Below the pieces are notes generated by a model. It was not told where the DNA came from. It worked only from the letters and a program-made list of their open reading frames with translations, and searched no databases. Made by a program: the position numbers and the translations under genes. A stretch of DNA of 64,000 nt, taken from Novosphingobium sp. IK01 (GTDB taxonomy: Bacteria > Pseudomonadota > Alphaproteobacteria > Sphingomonadales > Sphingomonadaceae). The number at the start of each line of letters is the position of its first letter. The first letter of the stretch is position 1. Positions 1 to 12,567 of this stretch are shown piece after piece. The stretch lies in the NCBI RefSeq assembly GCF_033242265.1, contig NZ_BTFW01000001.1, positions 2,687,001 through 2,751,000 of the forward strand, written 5' to 3'.

Positions 1-1200
1 GTAGGAGCCCGAAGGCTTCACGAGTCCCTTGGCAATCGAGACATAGCGCACCTTGTCGGGCATTTCGGCGAGCTGGACATGGATGCGGTCGGGGATGGCG
101 ACGGCCTCGTGGACGATCCACAACGGGCAGGCCCCGCCATAGCGGCCAAACTGGAGCCGGGTGGCCGAATGGCGCTTGGTCACGTTGCCGGCCATGTCAA
201 CGCGGTAGAAGAACACCGGAATGCCGCGCGCCTGTGGGCGTTGCAGGGTCGAGAGGCGGTGGCAGGTCTGCTCGAAGCTGGTGTGGAACGGCTGGCGCAA
301 GCGGTCCACGTCGTGGCGCAGCGCGCGCGCGGCCTGTCGGAAAGCCTCGTAGGGCATCGTGAGCGCGCCAGCCGCATAGTTGCCGAGCCCGACCGCAAGC
401 AGATGGCGCGCGGCCTCCGAACGCAAGGGGGCGGCATCGACGATGGAGGCGATCTCGTCGGCTAGCGCCGTCACGCAGACCTGATAGGCCAGCTGGAACC
501 GGCTCGATTCAAGTGGCTGGATGGAATCGAGCGTGAGCACGCGGCGTTCCGGGTCGTAGCGGCGCACGGGGCCGCCCCCGCGCCAGACCACCGAGACGCC
601 TTCCCCCGAAAGCCAGTGCTGCATTTGCGCGATGTCGGGCGAGGGTTCACCCCCGCCGATCCGCGCGGCGAGTTCCTCGGCCCCGCGATCGATCGTGTCG
701 ACATAGTTGTTGGCCTGGTGGAACCAGTCGCGTGCTTCCTCCCACGGCAGGCGTCCGCCTGCGGCCAGGCTGGCGCCGATGGTGTCGTCCATCATGTCGA
801 GGCGGTGGCGGGTCTGGGTATAGAGGCCGTGGAGCTGGACGACCTGACGGGCCAGATCGGGGAACTGGCGGGCAAGGCGCTCGATCTGCTCGCTTGGCGG
901 GCCGGTCAATGCGTGTGGGGCCGAGGGGTTGGAGGCCGCCAGATGCGGGTCGGCCAGCGCCGCGCGCAGGGCCTCGGCCAGTTCGTCGGCCGCCGGAGGG
1001 GCCAGATCGGCCCAGTCGACCGGGAACGTGGCGCCCAGGGCATCGACGAGTCCGGCAGTGAGCGGACGTTCGTCGTTCTCCAGTTGCGAGAGGTAGGAGG
1101 CGCTGATGCCCAGCGCCTGGGCCATATCGGCCTGACGCAGGGCGCGGCGGGTGCGCAGGGCGCGCAGTGCCTTTCCGGCAAAGAGGGGGTGGCGAGCCAT
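1..1200 (-). CDS. pccR: PccR/ScfR-type short-chain acyl-CoA responsive transcriptional regulator (C-terminus off window)
   Basis: Transcription factor of the short-chain fatty acyl-CoA regulator group (relatives of RamB/PccR), which control propionyl-CoA or acetyl-CoA assimilation. The first 65 residues form an XRE helix-turn-helix (ADMAQALGISASYLSQLEND). The remaining ~330 visible residues match the layout of the IrrE-like and DUF2083 sensory region of this family. It is read leftward from an ATG at 1198-1200 and stays open for exactly 400 codons to the window edge, so its end is missing. It is divergent from pccB, and TTTGCAAA-like motifs lie in the shared promoter, which supports control of the neighbouring propionyl-CoA genes. 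Whether it activates or represses cannot be read from the sequence. Confidence 0.85.
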   Translation of the reverse strand, partial: MARHPLFAGKALRALRTRRALRQADMAQALGISASYLSQLENDERPLTAGLVDALGATFPVDWADLAPPAADELAEALRAALADPHLAASNPSAPHALTGPPSEQIERLARQFPDLARQVVQLHGLYTQTRHRLDMMDDTIGASLAAGGRLPWEEARDWFHQANNYVDTIDRGAEELAARIGGGEPSPDIAQMQHWLSGEGVSVVWRGGGPVRRYDPERRVLTLDSIQPLESSRFQLAYQVCVTALADEIASIVDAAPLRSEAARHLLAVGLGNYAAGALTMPYEAFRQAARALRHDVDRLRQPFHTSFEQTCHRLSTLQRPQARGIPVFFYRVDMAGNVTKRHSATRLQFGRYGGACPLWIVHEAVAIPDRIHVQLAEMPDKVRYVSIAKGLVKPSGSY

Positions 1201-1230
1201 GACCGGCCAAGGGCTATCACGAGGCACCGG

Positions 1231-1324
1231 CTTTGCAAAGCAGGGCTTCGCAACTTTGCAGATTAACATTGGACAGCACCGGGCGGGCGGTGCATCGCGA
1301 ACCATAATTAGCAAACTTGCAAAG
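1231..1324. promoter_or_regulatory. Candidate PccR/RamB-type operators in the pccR-pccB divergent promoter
   Basis: Three copies of a TTTGCAAA-like element are visible: CTTTGCAAAG at 1231-1240 (a perfect 10-bp palindrome), AACTTTGCAGA at 1252-1262, and AACTTGCAAAG at 1314-1324. TTTGCAAA is the core reported for RamB/ScfR regulators as I recall the literature. The third copy ends just before the GGGAG ribosome site of pccB (1326-1330), so occupancy there could block transcription or translation, while the first two lie nearer the regulator start. The assignment rests on motif plus neighbouring regulator. Confidence 0.6.
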
Positions 1325-1337
1325 CGGGAGATGCGGG

Positions 1338-2864
<1,527 letters not shown>

Positions 2865-2916
2865 GTTTTCGAGCCCGGAGCGTTCAGGATAAGGTTGCCA
2901 GGGAAAGTTTCGCATC

Positions 2917-3360
2917 ATGAAGCTGGGCCGTTTGAACCATGTGGGCGTGGCCACGCCCGATCTCGATGCCTCGATCGCGTTCTATCGCGATGTGATGGGG
3001 GCAACCCACATCACCACGCCTTTCGTGCTCGAAAGCCAGCAGGTCCGCGTGGCCTTCGTCGATACGCCCGGCGAGGGCGGCACGGCGGGCACCCAGATCG
3101 AGCTGATCGAGCCCACCACCCCTGACAGCGCGGTGGGCAAGTGGCTGGAAAAGAACCCGCTGGGCGGCCAGCATCACGTCTGCTTCGAAGTGCCCGACAT
3201 CCATGCCGCCAAGGCCTGGTTCGAGGCGCAGGGCAAGCGTGTGCTGGGCGAGCCGCGCATCGGGGCGCATGGCACGATGATCTTCTTCGTCCACCCGCGC
3301 GACATGGGCGGGCAGCTCACCGAGATCATGGAAGTGCCCGCCCACGACGGGGCCCATTGA
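2917..3360 (+). CDS. mce: Methylmalonyl-CoA epimerase
   Basis: Interconverts (S)- and (R)-methylmalonyl-CoA, linking the carboxylase to the mutase. It is 147 aa, a single vicinal-oxygen-chelate protein with two beta-alpha-beta-beta-beta halves. Visible family features are LNHVGVATPDLDASIAFY at the start (metal-binding His), GGQHHVCFEVPDI in the middle and QLTEIME at the end (metal-binding Glu). It lies 52 nt downstream of pccB and 141 nt upstream of scpA, exactly where this step belongs in the pathway. Confidence 0.93.
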   Translation: MKLGRLNHVGVATPDLDASIAFYRDVMGATHITTPFVLESQQVRVAFVDTPGEGGTAGTQIELIEPTTPDSAVGKWLEKNPLGGQHHVCFEVPDIHAAKAWFEAQGKRVLGEPRIGAHGTMIFFVHPRDMGGQLTEIMEVPAHDGAH

Positions 3361-3412
3361 TACCTTAAAGATGCCTTATGCGCGTGCCTAACCCCCCGCA
3401 TGCGCATGATCT

Positions 3413-3448
3413 GGAGAGGGGGCATATTCGGTCCACTGTCCCCTCTCC
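3413..3448 (+). other. Intergenic hairpin between mce and scpA
   Basis: GGAGAGGGG (3413-3421) pairs perfectly with CCCCTCTCC (3440-3448) across an 18-nt loop. No T-tract follows, so it is not a standard intrinsic terminator. It could attenuate read-through or stabilise the upstream message. No cobalamin-riboswitch core was recognised in this gap although scpA needs B12. Confidence 0.4.
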
Positions 3449-3501
3449 AACCCAGTTTGTCCCCCTCGGTGTGTTCCTGAGCGGGGCTTGAGGATGGCCT
3501 G

Positions 3502-5637
<2,136 letters not shown>

Positions 5638-5649
5638 GGAGAGGCAACG

Positions 5650-7671
5650 ATGTTCAAGAAGATCCTGATCGCCAATCGCGGCGAAATCGCCTGCCGCGTG
5701 ATCAAGACCGCGCGTGCCATGGGCATCAAGACGGTGGCGGTCTATTCCGATGCCGATGCCCGCGCCCCGTTCGTGGCCATGGCCGACGAGGCCGTGCATA
5801 TCGGCCCGGCCCCTGCCGCACAGTCGTACCTGATCCCTGAAAAGATCATCGCGGCCTGCAAGGCGACCGGCGCCGAGGCCGTTCACCCCGGCTATGGCTT
5901 CCTGTCGGAACGCACCAGCTTTGCCCAGGCGCTGGCTGAAGAGAACATCGCGTTCATCGGGCCGCCCGTCGGCGCGATTGCCGCGATGGGCGACAAGATC
6001 GAATCCAAGAAGCTGGCCAAGACCGCAGGCGTCAACGTCGTGCCCGGCTATGTCGGCGAGATCGACGACACCGACCACGCGGTGCGCATCGCCAACGACA
6101 TCGGCTATCCGGTGATGATGAAGGCGTCGGCTGGCGGCGGCGGCAAGGGCATGCGCCTGGCCTACAGCGAGCAGGACGTGCGCGAGGGCTTCGAGAGCGT
6201 CAAGCGCGAGGGGTTGAACTCGTTCGGCGACGACCGCGTGTTCATCGAGAAGTTCATCGAGAACCCGCGCCACATCGAAATCCAGATCCTGGGCGACCAG
6301 CACGGCAACATCGTCTACCTGAACGAGCGTGAATGCTCGATCCAGCGTCGCCACCAGAAGGTGGTCGAAGAAGCGCCTTCGCCATTCGTCAGCCCCGAAA
6401 TGCGCAAGGCCATGGGCGAACAGTGCGTCGCGCTCGCCCGCGCGGTCGGCTATTTCTCGGCCGGCACCGTCGAACTGATCGTCTCGGGCGCCGACAAGAC
6501 CGGCCAGTCGTTCTACTTCCTCGAAATGAACACCCGCCTTCAGGTCGAACACCCGGTCACCGAAGCGATCACCGGGATCGACCTTGTCGAGCAGATGATC
6601 CGCGTTGCTGCCGGCGAGCCGCTCGGCTTCACGCAGGACGACGTGAAGATCGAGGGCTGGTCGATCGAAAACCGCGTCTACGCCGAAGACCCCTATCGCG
6701 GGTTCCTGCCCTCGACCGGGCGTCTGGTCCACTATCAGCCGCCGGTGGCGGGCTGGACCGACGATGGCGCGGCCCATGGCCGTCGCGGGATCGACGGCGT
6801 GCGCGTGGACGACGGCGTCTATGAAGGCGGCGAAGTCTCGATGTTCTACGATCCGATGATCGCCAAGCTGATCACCTGGGGCGAGACGCGCGACGAGGCT
6901 GCCGACAAGCAGGTTGCCGCGCTCGATGCGTTCCAGCTCGACGGGCTGGGCCACAACATCGACTTCCTGAGCGCGATCATGCAGCACCCGCGCTTCCGCT
7001 CGGGCGAGCTGACCACCGGCTTCATCGCCGAGGAATATCCCGAGGGCTTCCATGGCGCTCCGGCTTCGCCCGAACTCCAGCGCGCGCTGGCCGGGATCGC
7101 CGCGTTCATGGCGACGGCACGGGCCGACCGCGCACGCCGCATCGACGGCCAGCTGGGCCGCCGCCTGCGTCCGCCGGCACACTGGGCTGTCACCTTCGAC
7201 AAGACCACGTTCGACGTGGCGCTGACCGCCGATGAAGTGACCGTCGATGGCACGGCGCTCGACCTGTCGCTCGAATATACCCCCGGCGACCGTCTGGTCG
7301 AGGCCGAGGTTGATGGCGTGGTGCTGAGCGTCAAGGTCGTACCCACGCGCAGCGGCTTCGTGCTGACCACGCGCGGGGCGATCCACAAGGTGCAGGTCCT
7401 GCCTGCCCACGTGGCGCCTTATGCCAAGCACATGATCGAGAAGATCCCGCCCGATCTCTCGCGCTTCCTGATCTGCCCGATGCCGGGCCTGCTGGTGGCG
7501 CTCCATGTCGGCGAGGGCGACGCGGTCGAGGCCGGGCAGCCGCTCGCCGTGGTCGAGGCGATGAAGATGGAAAACATCCTGCGCGCCCAGAAGGCGGGCC
7601 GGGTGAAGACGGTGAAGGCCAAGGCGGGCGAGAGCCTTGCGGTCGACGCGGTCATTCTGGAGATGGAATGA
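5650..7671 (+). CDS. pccA: Propionyl-CoA carboxylase alpha subunit (biotin carboxylase plus biotin carrier)
   Basis: ATP-dependent biotin carboxylase that charges its own tethered biotin for PccB. Domains in order: biotin-carboxylase N-domain (IANRGEIACRVIKTA at residue 7 onward), ATP-grasp domain (SAGGGGKGMRLAY and EMNTRLQVEHPVTE), biotin-carboxylase C-domain, a linker/BT domain typical of PccA, and a C-terminal biotinyl domain with EAMKMEN, in which Lys639 is the biotin attachment site. The 673 aa length is normal. It overlaps nothing and closes the propionate unit. The biotin operon about 12 kb away supplies the cofactor. Confidence 0.96.
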   Translation: MFKKILIANRGEIACRVIKTARAMGIKTVAVYSDADARAPFVAMADEAVHIGPAPAAQSYLIPEKIIAACKATGAEAVHPGYGFLSERTSFAQALAEENIAFIGPPVGAIAAMGDKIESKKLAKTAGVNVVPGYVGEIDDTDHAVRIANDIGYPVMMKASAGGGGKGMRLAYSEQDVREGFESVKREGLNSFGDDRVFIEKFIENPRHIEIQILGDQHGNIVYLNERECSIQRRHQKVVEEAPSPFVSPEMRKAMGEQCVALARAVGYFSAGTVELIVSGADKTGQSFYFLEMNTRLQVEHPVTEAITGIDLVEQMIRVAAGEPLGFTQDDVKIEGWSIENRVYAEDPYRGFLPSTGRLVHYQPPVAGWTDDGAAHGRRGIDGVRVDDGVYEGGEVSMFYDPMIAKLITWGETRDEAADKQVAALDAFQLDGLGHNIDFLSAIMQHPRFRSGELTTGFIAEEYPEGFHGAPASPELQRALAGIAAFMATARADRARRIDGQLGRRLRPPAHWAVTFDKTTFDVALTADEVTVDGTALDLSLEYTPGDRLVEAEVDGVVLSVKVVPTRSGFVLTTRGAIHKVQVLPAHVAPYAKHMIEKIPPDLSRFLICPMPGLLVALHVGEGDAVEAGQPLAVVEAMKMENILRAQKAGRVKTVKAKAGESLAVDAVILEME

Positions 7672-7693
7672 TCGACCGACACCGGTCCACACG

Positions 7694-7716
7694 TTGACGT
7701 TTACGTAAGCGTGAAA
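7694..7716. promoter_or_regulatory. Candidate operator/promoter upstream of etfBA (LiuR-like palindrome)
   Basis: TTGACGTTTACGTAAG at 7694-7709 contains the pseudo-palindrome ACGTTTACGT. It resembles my recollection of operators for LiuR-type MerR regulators, which control branched-chain amino acid and acyl-CoA genes and often include etf. TTGACG at 7694-7699 could also serve as a -35 box with a weak -10 (ATACAG or TACAGC) 16-17 nt downstream, so the operator would overlap the promoter, as is usual for MerR proteins. No LiuR gene is in this window. Confidence 0.4.
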
Positions 7717-7790
7717 TACAGCCTGTCGTGATCCGGTCGGCGGTCGGTCCTTTTCGGGGCCGGCCGCCGAACAACGAAAGGCATGGACAC

Positions 7791-8537
7791 ATGAAAGCCC
7801 TGGTCTGCGTGAAGCGGGTGATCGACTACAACGTGAAGCCGCGTGTGAAGGCGGATGGCACGGGTGTCGAGCTTGCGAACGTCAAGATGAGCATGAACCC
7901 GTTCGACGAGATCGCGGTTGAGGAAGCCATTCGCCTGAAGGAAAAGGGCGTGGTGAGCGAAGTGGTGGTGGTTTCGGTTGGGCCTGCCAAGGCGACCGAC
8001 ACGCTGCGCACGGCGCTGGCCATGGGCGCGGATCGCGCCGTGCTGGTGCAGAGCGACGACGAGGTCGAGCCGCTGGGCGTGGCCAAGATCGTCAAGGCCG
8101 TGGCGGATGAAGAACAGCCGGGCCTGATCATCACCGGCAAGCAGGCGATCGACGACGATGCCAACCAGGTCGGCCAGATGGTCGCCGCGCTGCTGGGCCG
8201 TCCGCAGGGCACGTTCGCCAATGAAATTGCGGTCGAGGGCGATGCGCTGATCGTCAAGCGCGAGATCGATGGCGGCCTTGAAACGGTCAAGCTGGCCCTG
8301 CCCGCCGTGGTGACCGCCGACTTGCGCCTGAACGAGCCGCGCTATGCCTCGCTCCCCAACATCATGAAGGCCAAGTCCAAGCCGCTGGCGACGAAGACCC
8401 CGGCCGATCTGGGTGTCGATGTGGCCCCGCGTCTCAAGACGCTGAAAGTGGCCGAGCCGCCGGTGCGCGCGGCGGGCGTGAAGGTCGCCGATGTCGACGC
8501 GCTTGTGGCCAAGCTCAAGGAACTGGGAGTCGCATGA
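7791..8537 (+). CDS. etfB: Electron transfer flavoprotein beta subunit
   Basis: Small subunit of the soluble ETF heterodimer that takes electrons from acyl-CoA dehydrogenases and passes them to ETF:ubiquinone oxidoreductase. The 248 aa length is typical. It starts [14 protein letters not shown], and [15 protein letters not shown] near the end resembles the C-terminal recognition region of EtfB. The ATG at 7791 follows a purine-rich GAAAGG; upstream in-frame TTG/GTG codons lack a better site. Its TGA overlaps the etfA ATG, giving translational coupling. Placement after the propionate genes fits acyl-CoA catabolism. Confidence 0.95.
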   Translation: MKALVCVKRVIDYNVKPRVKADGTGVELANVKMSMNPFDEIAVEEAIRLKEKGVVSEVVVVSVGPAKATDTLRTALAMGADRAVLVQSDDEVEPLGVAKIVKAVADEEQPGLIITGKQAIDDDANQVGQMVAALLGRPQGTFANEIAVEGDALIVKREIDGGLETVKLALPAVVTADLRLNEPRYASLPNIMKAKSKPLATKTPADLGVDVAPRLKTLKVAEPPVRAAGVKVADVDALVAKLKELGVA

Positions 8538-9469
8538 TGACCAATACTCTCGTCTGGGTTGAACACGAAGGCGGCGCGGTCAAGGACGCGACGCTTCACA
8601 CCGTGACCGCCGCCGCGCAGATCGGCACCGTGACCGCGCTGGTGGCAGGGCAGGGCGTCGATGCCGTGGCCGCCGCTGCCGCGCAGATCGCGGGCGTTGC
8701 CAAGGTTCTGGTGGCCGATGACGCCGCCTATGCCCATGCGCTGCCCGAAAACGTCGCGCCGCTGGTGGTGGGCCTGATGGCCGGTTACGACGTGTTCGTG
8801 GCCCCGGCCACGACGACCGGCAAGAACATCGCCCCGCGCGTGGCCGCGCTGCTCGATGTGGCGCAAGTCTCCGAAATCCTGTCGGTCGAGGGTCCCAAGA
8901 CCTTCACCCGTCCGATCTATGCGGGCAATGCCATCGCCACGGTCGAGGCGAGCGACGCCAAGTTGGTGGTGACCGTGCGTGCCACCGCCTTCGACAAGGC
9001 CGGCGCGACCGGCGGTTCGGCGGCTGTCGAAGCCGTGGGCGGCGCGGGCGACGCGGGGCTGTCGAGCTTCGTGGGCTCCGAAATCGCCAAGAGCGAACGT
9101 CCCGAACTGACCAGCGCGAAGATCATCGTCTCGGGTGGCCGCGCGCTCAAGGATGCGGAAACCTTCGCCGCGACGATCACCCCGCTGGCCGACAAGCTGG
9201 GCGCAGCCATCGGCGCGAGCCGCGCGGCGGTCGACGCGGGCTATGTTCCCAACGACTATCAGGTCGGCCAGACCGGCAAGATCGTGGCGCCTGAAGCCTA
9301 TATCGCGGTGGGCATTTCCGGCGCGATCCAGCATCTGGCGGGGATGAAGGATTCCAAGATCATCGTCGCCATCAACAAGGATGAGGACGCGCCGATCTTC
9401 CAGGTCGCCGACGTGGGCCTTGTCGCCGACCTGTTCGAGGCCGTGCCCGAACTGGTGGGCAAGCTCTGA
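8534..9469 (+). CDS. etfA: Electron transfer flavoprotein alpha subunit
   Basis: FAD-binding large subunit of ETF, 311 aa. The C-terminal FAD domain shows [16 protein letters not shown] and [16 protein letters not shown], the classic EtfA signature that wraps FAD, followed by [15 protein letters not shown]. It starts with ATGATG overlapping the etfB stop (ATGA), and either Met could initiate. A strong hairpin terminator lies 8 nt after the stop, ending this transcription unit against the convergent thiD. Confidence 0.95.
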   Translation: MMTNTLVWVEHEGGAVKDATLHTVTAAAQIGTVTALVAGQGVDAVAAAAAQIAGVAKVLVADDAAYAHALPENVAPLVVGLMAGYDVFVAPATTTGKNIAPRVAALLDVAQVSEILSVEGPKTFTRPIYAGNAIATVEASDAKLVVTVRATAFDKAGATGGSAAVEAVGGAGDAGLSSFVGSEIAKSERPELTSAKIIVSGGRALKDAETFAATITPLADKLGAAIGASRAAVDAGYVPNDYQVGQTGKIVAPEAYIAVGISGAIQHLAGMKDSKIIVAINKDEDAPIFQVADVGLVADLFEAVPELVGKL

Positions 9470-9476
9470 TCCGGGG

Positions 9477-9512
9477 AAGGCGCGCGGGGGCTATCGTCCC
9501 GCGCGCCTTTTC
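9477..9512 (+). terminator. Intrinsic terminator of etfBA
   Basis: AAGGCGCGCGGG (9477-9488) pairs perfectly with CCCGCGCGCCTT (9498-9509), with a 9-nt loop, followed by TTTCC. It lies between the convergent etfA and thiD genes and mainly serves the rightward transcript; the leftward side lacks a T-run. Confidence 0.75.
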
Positions 9513-9527
9513 CTGTTTCTCCAGAAC

Positions 9528-10283
9528 TTAGCGAACCGCGTGGTGGCCCATCGGGCCATTTCCGGCGCCAAAGCCCGGCGCGGCCAGCAGCGCGGCGCGC
9601 ACGAAGGCGCGGGCGCGCTCGATGGACTGTTCGAGATCGGCCCCGCGCGCCAGTTCGGTGGCGATGGCGCTCGATAGCGTGCAGCCGGTGCCGTGGGCAT
9701 GGCGGGTTTCGATGCGCGGCGAATGCCACAGGCGCACGGGAGCGCCGGGCACGACCAGCCGATCCTCGACCACCGGCCCATGCGCGTCGCCGCCCTTGGC
9801 CAGATAGGCCACCCCGCGCGCGGCCATCGCCTCGTCGCCGCCCAGCGCGACCAGTTCGGGCACATTGGGGGTGGTGAGCGTGGCGAGCGCCATCAGGCGT
9901 TCGAACCCGGCAATCGTGGCCGGGTCGGCCAGCGCCGCGCCATTGGTGGCGATCATCACCGGATCGAACACGACCGGAACCTTGAGCGCTTCGATCCGGT
10001 CGGCCACGACTTCGGCGATGGCGGGTGAGCCGAGCATCCCGATCTTGATCGCGTCGATGCCGATGTCCTGCGCGCAGGCGTCGATCTGGGAGGCGACCAT
10101 CGCCGGGTCGATGGCCACGACCGCGCTGACGCCCAGCGTGTTCTGGGCGGTCAGCGCGCAGATCGCGGTCATCGCGAAGCCGCCGAGCATGGTGATCGTC
10201 TTGATGTCGGCCTGAATGCCCGCGCCGCCGCCCGAATCAGAGCCGGCGATGGAGAGCACGCGAGGGGGGACAGGATGGGTCAT
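9528..10283 (-). CDS. thiD: Hydroxymethylpyrimidine kinase / phosphomethylpyrimidine kinase
   Basis: Phosphorylates HMP and then HMP-P to the pyrimidine diphosphate used in thiamine synthesis or salvage. It is 251 aa, ribokinase-like fold. The N-terminus [19 protein letters not shown] is the ThiD substrate/nucleotide loop; [12 protein letters not shown] and [15 protein letters not shown] (anion-hole and catalytic Asp region, here with Cys following GTG) complete the pattern. The ATG overlaps the plsC stop (ATGA), so it is the last gene of the leftward ftsE-to-thiD chain. No other thiamine gene or TPP riboswitch is seen nearby. Confidence 0.93.
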   Translation of the reverse strand: MTHPVPPRVLSIAGSDSGGGAGIQADIKTITMLGGFAMTAICALTAQNTLGVSAVVAIDPAMVASQIDACAQDIGIDAIKIGMLGSPAIAEVVADRIEALKVPVVFDPVMIATNGAALADPATIAGFERLMALATLTTPNVPELVALGGDEAMAARGVAYLAKGGDAHGPVVEDRLVVPGAPVRLWHSPRIETRHAHGTGCTLSSAIATELARGADLEQSIERARAFVRAALLAAPGFGAGNGPMGHHAVR

Positions 10284-11026
10284 GCGGGAGTAGCCGGGGG
10301 GGCGATGACATCCAGCACCCGCGCCTCGACTTCCTCGCGCGGGAGGCCGGGGGGGATCGGCTTGCCGATCACGTAGCGGATCGTGCCGCGGCGCTTCCAT
10401 GTGCGGTGGTAGAGCGGCCCGCTGTGGACCGAAACCGGCACGACCGGCAGGGCGAGCAGCTTGTAGAGCCCGGCAAAGCCCGATTGCAGCGGATAGCGCT
10501 CGCCCGAGGGAACGCGCGTGCCTTCCGGGAAGATCGCCAGCGGGCGCCCTTCGGCCAGCCGTGCACGGGCATAGGACAGCATCGAGCGCAGGGCCTTGGC
10601 GCCCGCGTCGCGCTCCACCCCGATCAGCCCGTAGACCCAGCCGCCCTTGCCCCAGACCGGCAGGCGCATCAGTTCCATCTTGGCAAAGACGCTGGGGCGG
10701 TAGAGCAGTTCGGGAAGGTCGATCGCCTCGAAGAAGCTTTCGTGGCGCAGCGCATAGAGCGCGGGGCCTTCGACCGGATGGCCTTCGACTTCGACCCGGA
10801 TGCCCAGCACATGGCGCACCAGCCAGCGGTGCGCCGATGTCCACCCGCGCACCATCGGGAAGATGCTGCGCGGGGCCAGCCGCAGCGAAACGGACAGCAC
10901 CAGCAGCATGATCACGGTGTAGCTGTAGAACAGCAGGTAGAAGACCAGGCTGCGCAGCACTTCGCCGGGGGTGGCGGGCCGGTCGCGGATGGGGGTCGCC
11001 GGGGGCGGCATCTTGCTTTCTTGCAT
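10280..11026 (-). CDS. plsC: 1-acyl-sn-glycerol-3-phosphate acyltransferase
   Basis: Membrane enzyme that acylates lysophosphatidic acid to phosphatidic acid. At 248 aa it has an N-terminal membrane segment (residues ~20-45, rich in Leu/Val/Tyr) and then the acyltransferase motifs: RHESFFEAID (HxxxxD catalytic pair; here H then E/D) and FPEGTRVPSGE (glycerol-phosphate binding). The ATG is 2 nt after the upstream stop and its own stop overlaps thiD. Its place behind a cell-division/envelope chain fits a house-keeping phospholipid role. Confidence 0.9.
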   Translation of the reverse strand: MQESKMPPPATPIRDRPATPGEVLRSLVFYLLFYSYTVIMLLVLSVSLRLAPRSIFPMVRGWTSAHRWLVRHVLGIRVEVEGHPVEGPALYALRHESFFEAIDLPELLYRPSVFAKMELMRLPVWGKGGWVYGLIGVERDAGAKALRSMLSYARARLAEGRPLAIFPEGTRVPSGERYPLQSGFAGLYKLLALPVVPVSVHSGPLYHRTWKRRGTIRYVIGKPIPPGLPREEVEARVLDVIAPPATPA

Positions 11027-11028
11027 GG

Positions 11029-11616
11029 TTACAATCCCGTCAGCCAGGCCACCATCCGGGCCAGCAGCTTGTTGTATTCCAGAAACAGGATCTTGAGGCT
11101 GGGGTGCGAGGGAACCGCATCGCGCACGATGGCCGGTTCGGGAGAGGCCCGGTTGCGGCGCGTGGCGACCCACAGGTCGAAGGCGGCGCGGCGCATGTGC
11201 CAGTCGGTGGTGACCAGACGCACCGAGCGGACATGGTATTGCGCGATCCAGCCCGCCGCCTCGCGCGCGTTGGAGCGGGTATCGACCGAATCGAAGCCGA
11301 GCGTGATGCAGCAGGCCATCAGCCTGGGTTCGACATCGTATTGCGCGGCAAATTCACTGGGGCGGACCTGACGGTCCACCCCGCTGACCAGCAGGCGTGT
11401 CGCATGGTCGGCGCGCAGGATGGCCAGTGCGCGCGGGATGCGCCCGCCCCCGCCGGTCAGCACGACGATGCCCTGTGTGCGCGCGCCATCGGGCGCGGGC
11501 TGGGGCAGGAACCAGGCGAACCACAGGAAGCCCAGTATCCACACCAGCAGCAGCGCCGAGCCGATGCGGCGGAACAGCCCCTCGGGCTTGCGGAAACGGA
11601 AGCGGCGTTTTTTCAC
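11029..11616 (-). CDS. YdcF/DUF218 family membrane protein
   Basis: 195 aa, starting at a GTG that overlaps the ftsX stop (GTGA). A basic N-terminus (KKRRFRFRKPEGLFRRIG) leads into one membrane helix (residues ~20-42), followed by a DUF218 domain: IVVLTGGGGRIPRALAIL, a central LLVSGV and VRLVTTDWHMRRAAFDL, which match the family's conserved blocks. DUF218 proteins (SanA, YdcF, ElyC) are linked to envelope and peptidoglycan homeostasis, and a catalytic role is not established. The tight link to ftsEX suggests a cell-wall function; that is inference from context. Confidence 0.85.
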   Translation of the reverse strand: MKKRRFRFRKPEGLFRRIGSALLLVWILGFLWFAWFLPQPAPDGARTQGIVVLTGGGGRIPRALAILRADHATRLLVSGVDRQVRPSEFAAQYDVEPRLMACCITLGFDSVDTRSNAREAAGWIAQYHVRSVRLVTTDWHMRRAAFDLWVATRRNRASPEPAIVRDAVPSHPSLKILFLEYNKLLARMVAWLTGL

Positions 11617-12557
11617 AGCATGCGCCTCAGGGCCGAGAGTACGGTGAGGCGTGCGGTGACCATCACCAGCAAGACCCCCGCAATCGGAATCATGGCCAGC
11701 GCCGTCCAGTCGGTCCAGGCCAGCGCGCCTTGCGCTACCATGCCCGAGCCCAACGTCGCAAACTGCCGACCGAGCCCGAGCACCGTGACCACGCCCGCCA
11801 TCAGCCCCACGACCCCGCCCAGCGCGGCGTCGGTCGCCATCGAGCGCTGGAACACCCGCGCGATCTGGACATCGGTGGCGCCCAGCATGTGGACGACCTC
11901 GATCGTCTCGCGGTGGATGCCCAGCGCATTGCGCGCGGCGAGCAGCACTGCCGAGGCCGTGGCGAAGGCGAACAGCGCGATCATGCCGCCTGCCGCCCAT
12001 TGCAGCGTGCCGATGGCGTGGAAAACCGGAGCCAGCCAGCTCGATTGCGCATCGACGCGGGCGGTGGGCGCCGCGCGCACGATGGCGCCGCGCAGGGCAT
12101 CGAGCCGGCGCGGGCTGGCCGGGCCGTCGAGCCGGACATCGATCAGCGCGGGGATCGGCAGGGCATCGAGATCGTCGCCCGCGCGCGCGCCCAGCCAGGG
12201 TTCGACGAGGGCGTCGAGTTGCTGCTGGGGCACGGCGCTGGCGCTGGCGACGCCGGGGGTGTGGCGCAGCAGGGCGAGCGCGGCGGCCGCCTGACGCTCG
12301 CGCTCGTGCGGGGCGGCGGTGACGATCTGGACCGTGACCCCGCCTTCGAGGTCGGCGCTGGCGGCCTGTGCGGCGTGGCGCAGCGCCAGCGCGCTGGCTG
12401 CGGCCACGACGGTCAGCCCGATCATGATCGCGATGACCCAGGGCATCGGGCCCGACAGGCGCGCCTCGGGCAGGAGCGGGGATTCGCCGCCGCCGCCAAA
12501 GGCCCCGCCCAGCGTGCGGCCTAGCGCACGGCCCAGCGTGTCGATCAGGCGTTTCAT
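11613..12557 (-). CDS. ftsX: Cell division protein FtsX
   Basis: Transmembrane partner of FtsE; together they activate peptidoglycan hydrolases at the septum. It is 314 aa with a cytoplasmic N-terminus, a first TM segment (MPWVIAIMIGLTVVAAASAL), a periplasmic domain of about 110 residues, and three further TM segments in the FtsX/MacB permease domain. The ATG at 12557 is 10 nt after the ftsE stop. A start at 12587 overlapping ftsE is possible but would add 10 residues unlike the family. The stop overlaps the YdcF-like GTG. Confidence 0.88.
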   Translation of the reverse strand: MKRLIDTLGRALGRTLGGAFGGGGESPLLPEARLSGPMPWVIAIMIGLTVVAAASALALRHAAQAASADLEGGVTVQIVTAAPHERERQAAAALALLRHTPGVASASAVPQQQLDALVEPWLGARAGDDLDALPIPALIDVRLDGPASPRRLDALRGAIVRAAPTARVDAQSSWLAPVFHAIGTLQWAAGGMIALFAFATASAVLLAARNALGIHRETIEVVHMLGATDVQIARVFQRSMATDAALGGVVGLMAGVVTVLGLGRQFATLGSGMVAQGALAWTDWTALAMIPIAGVLLVMVTARLTVLSALRRML

Positions 12558-12567
12558 GGCAGGGCCT

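Noticed and set aside
3361..3501. Possible cobalamin riboswitch ahead of scpA
   Set aside because: The gap is only 141 nt and has no B12-box-like sequence; only a plain hairpin is present.
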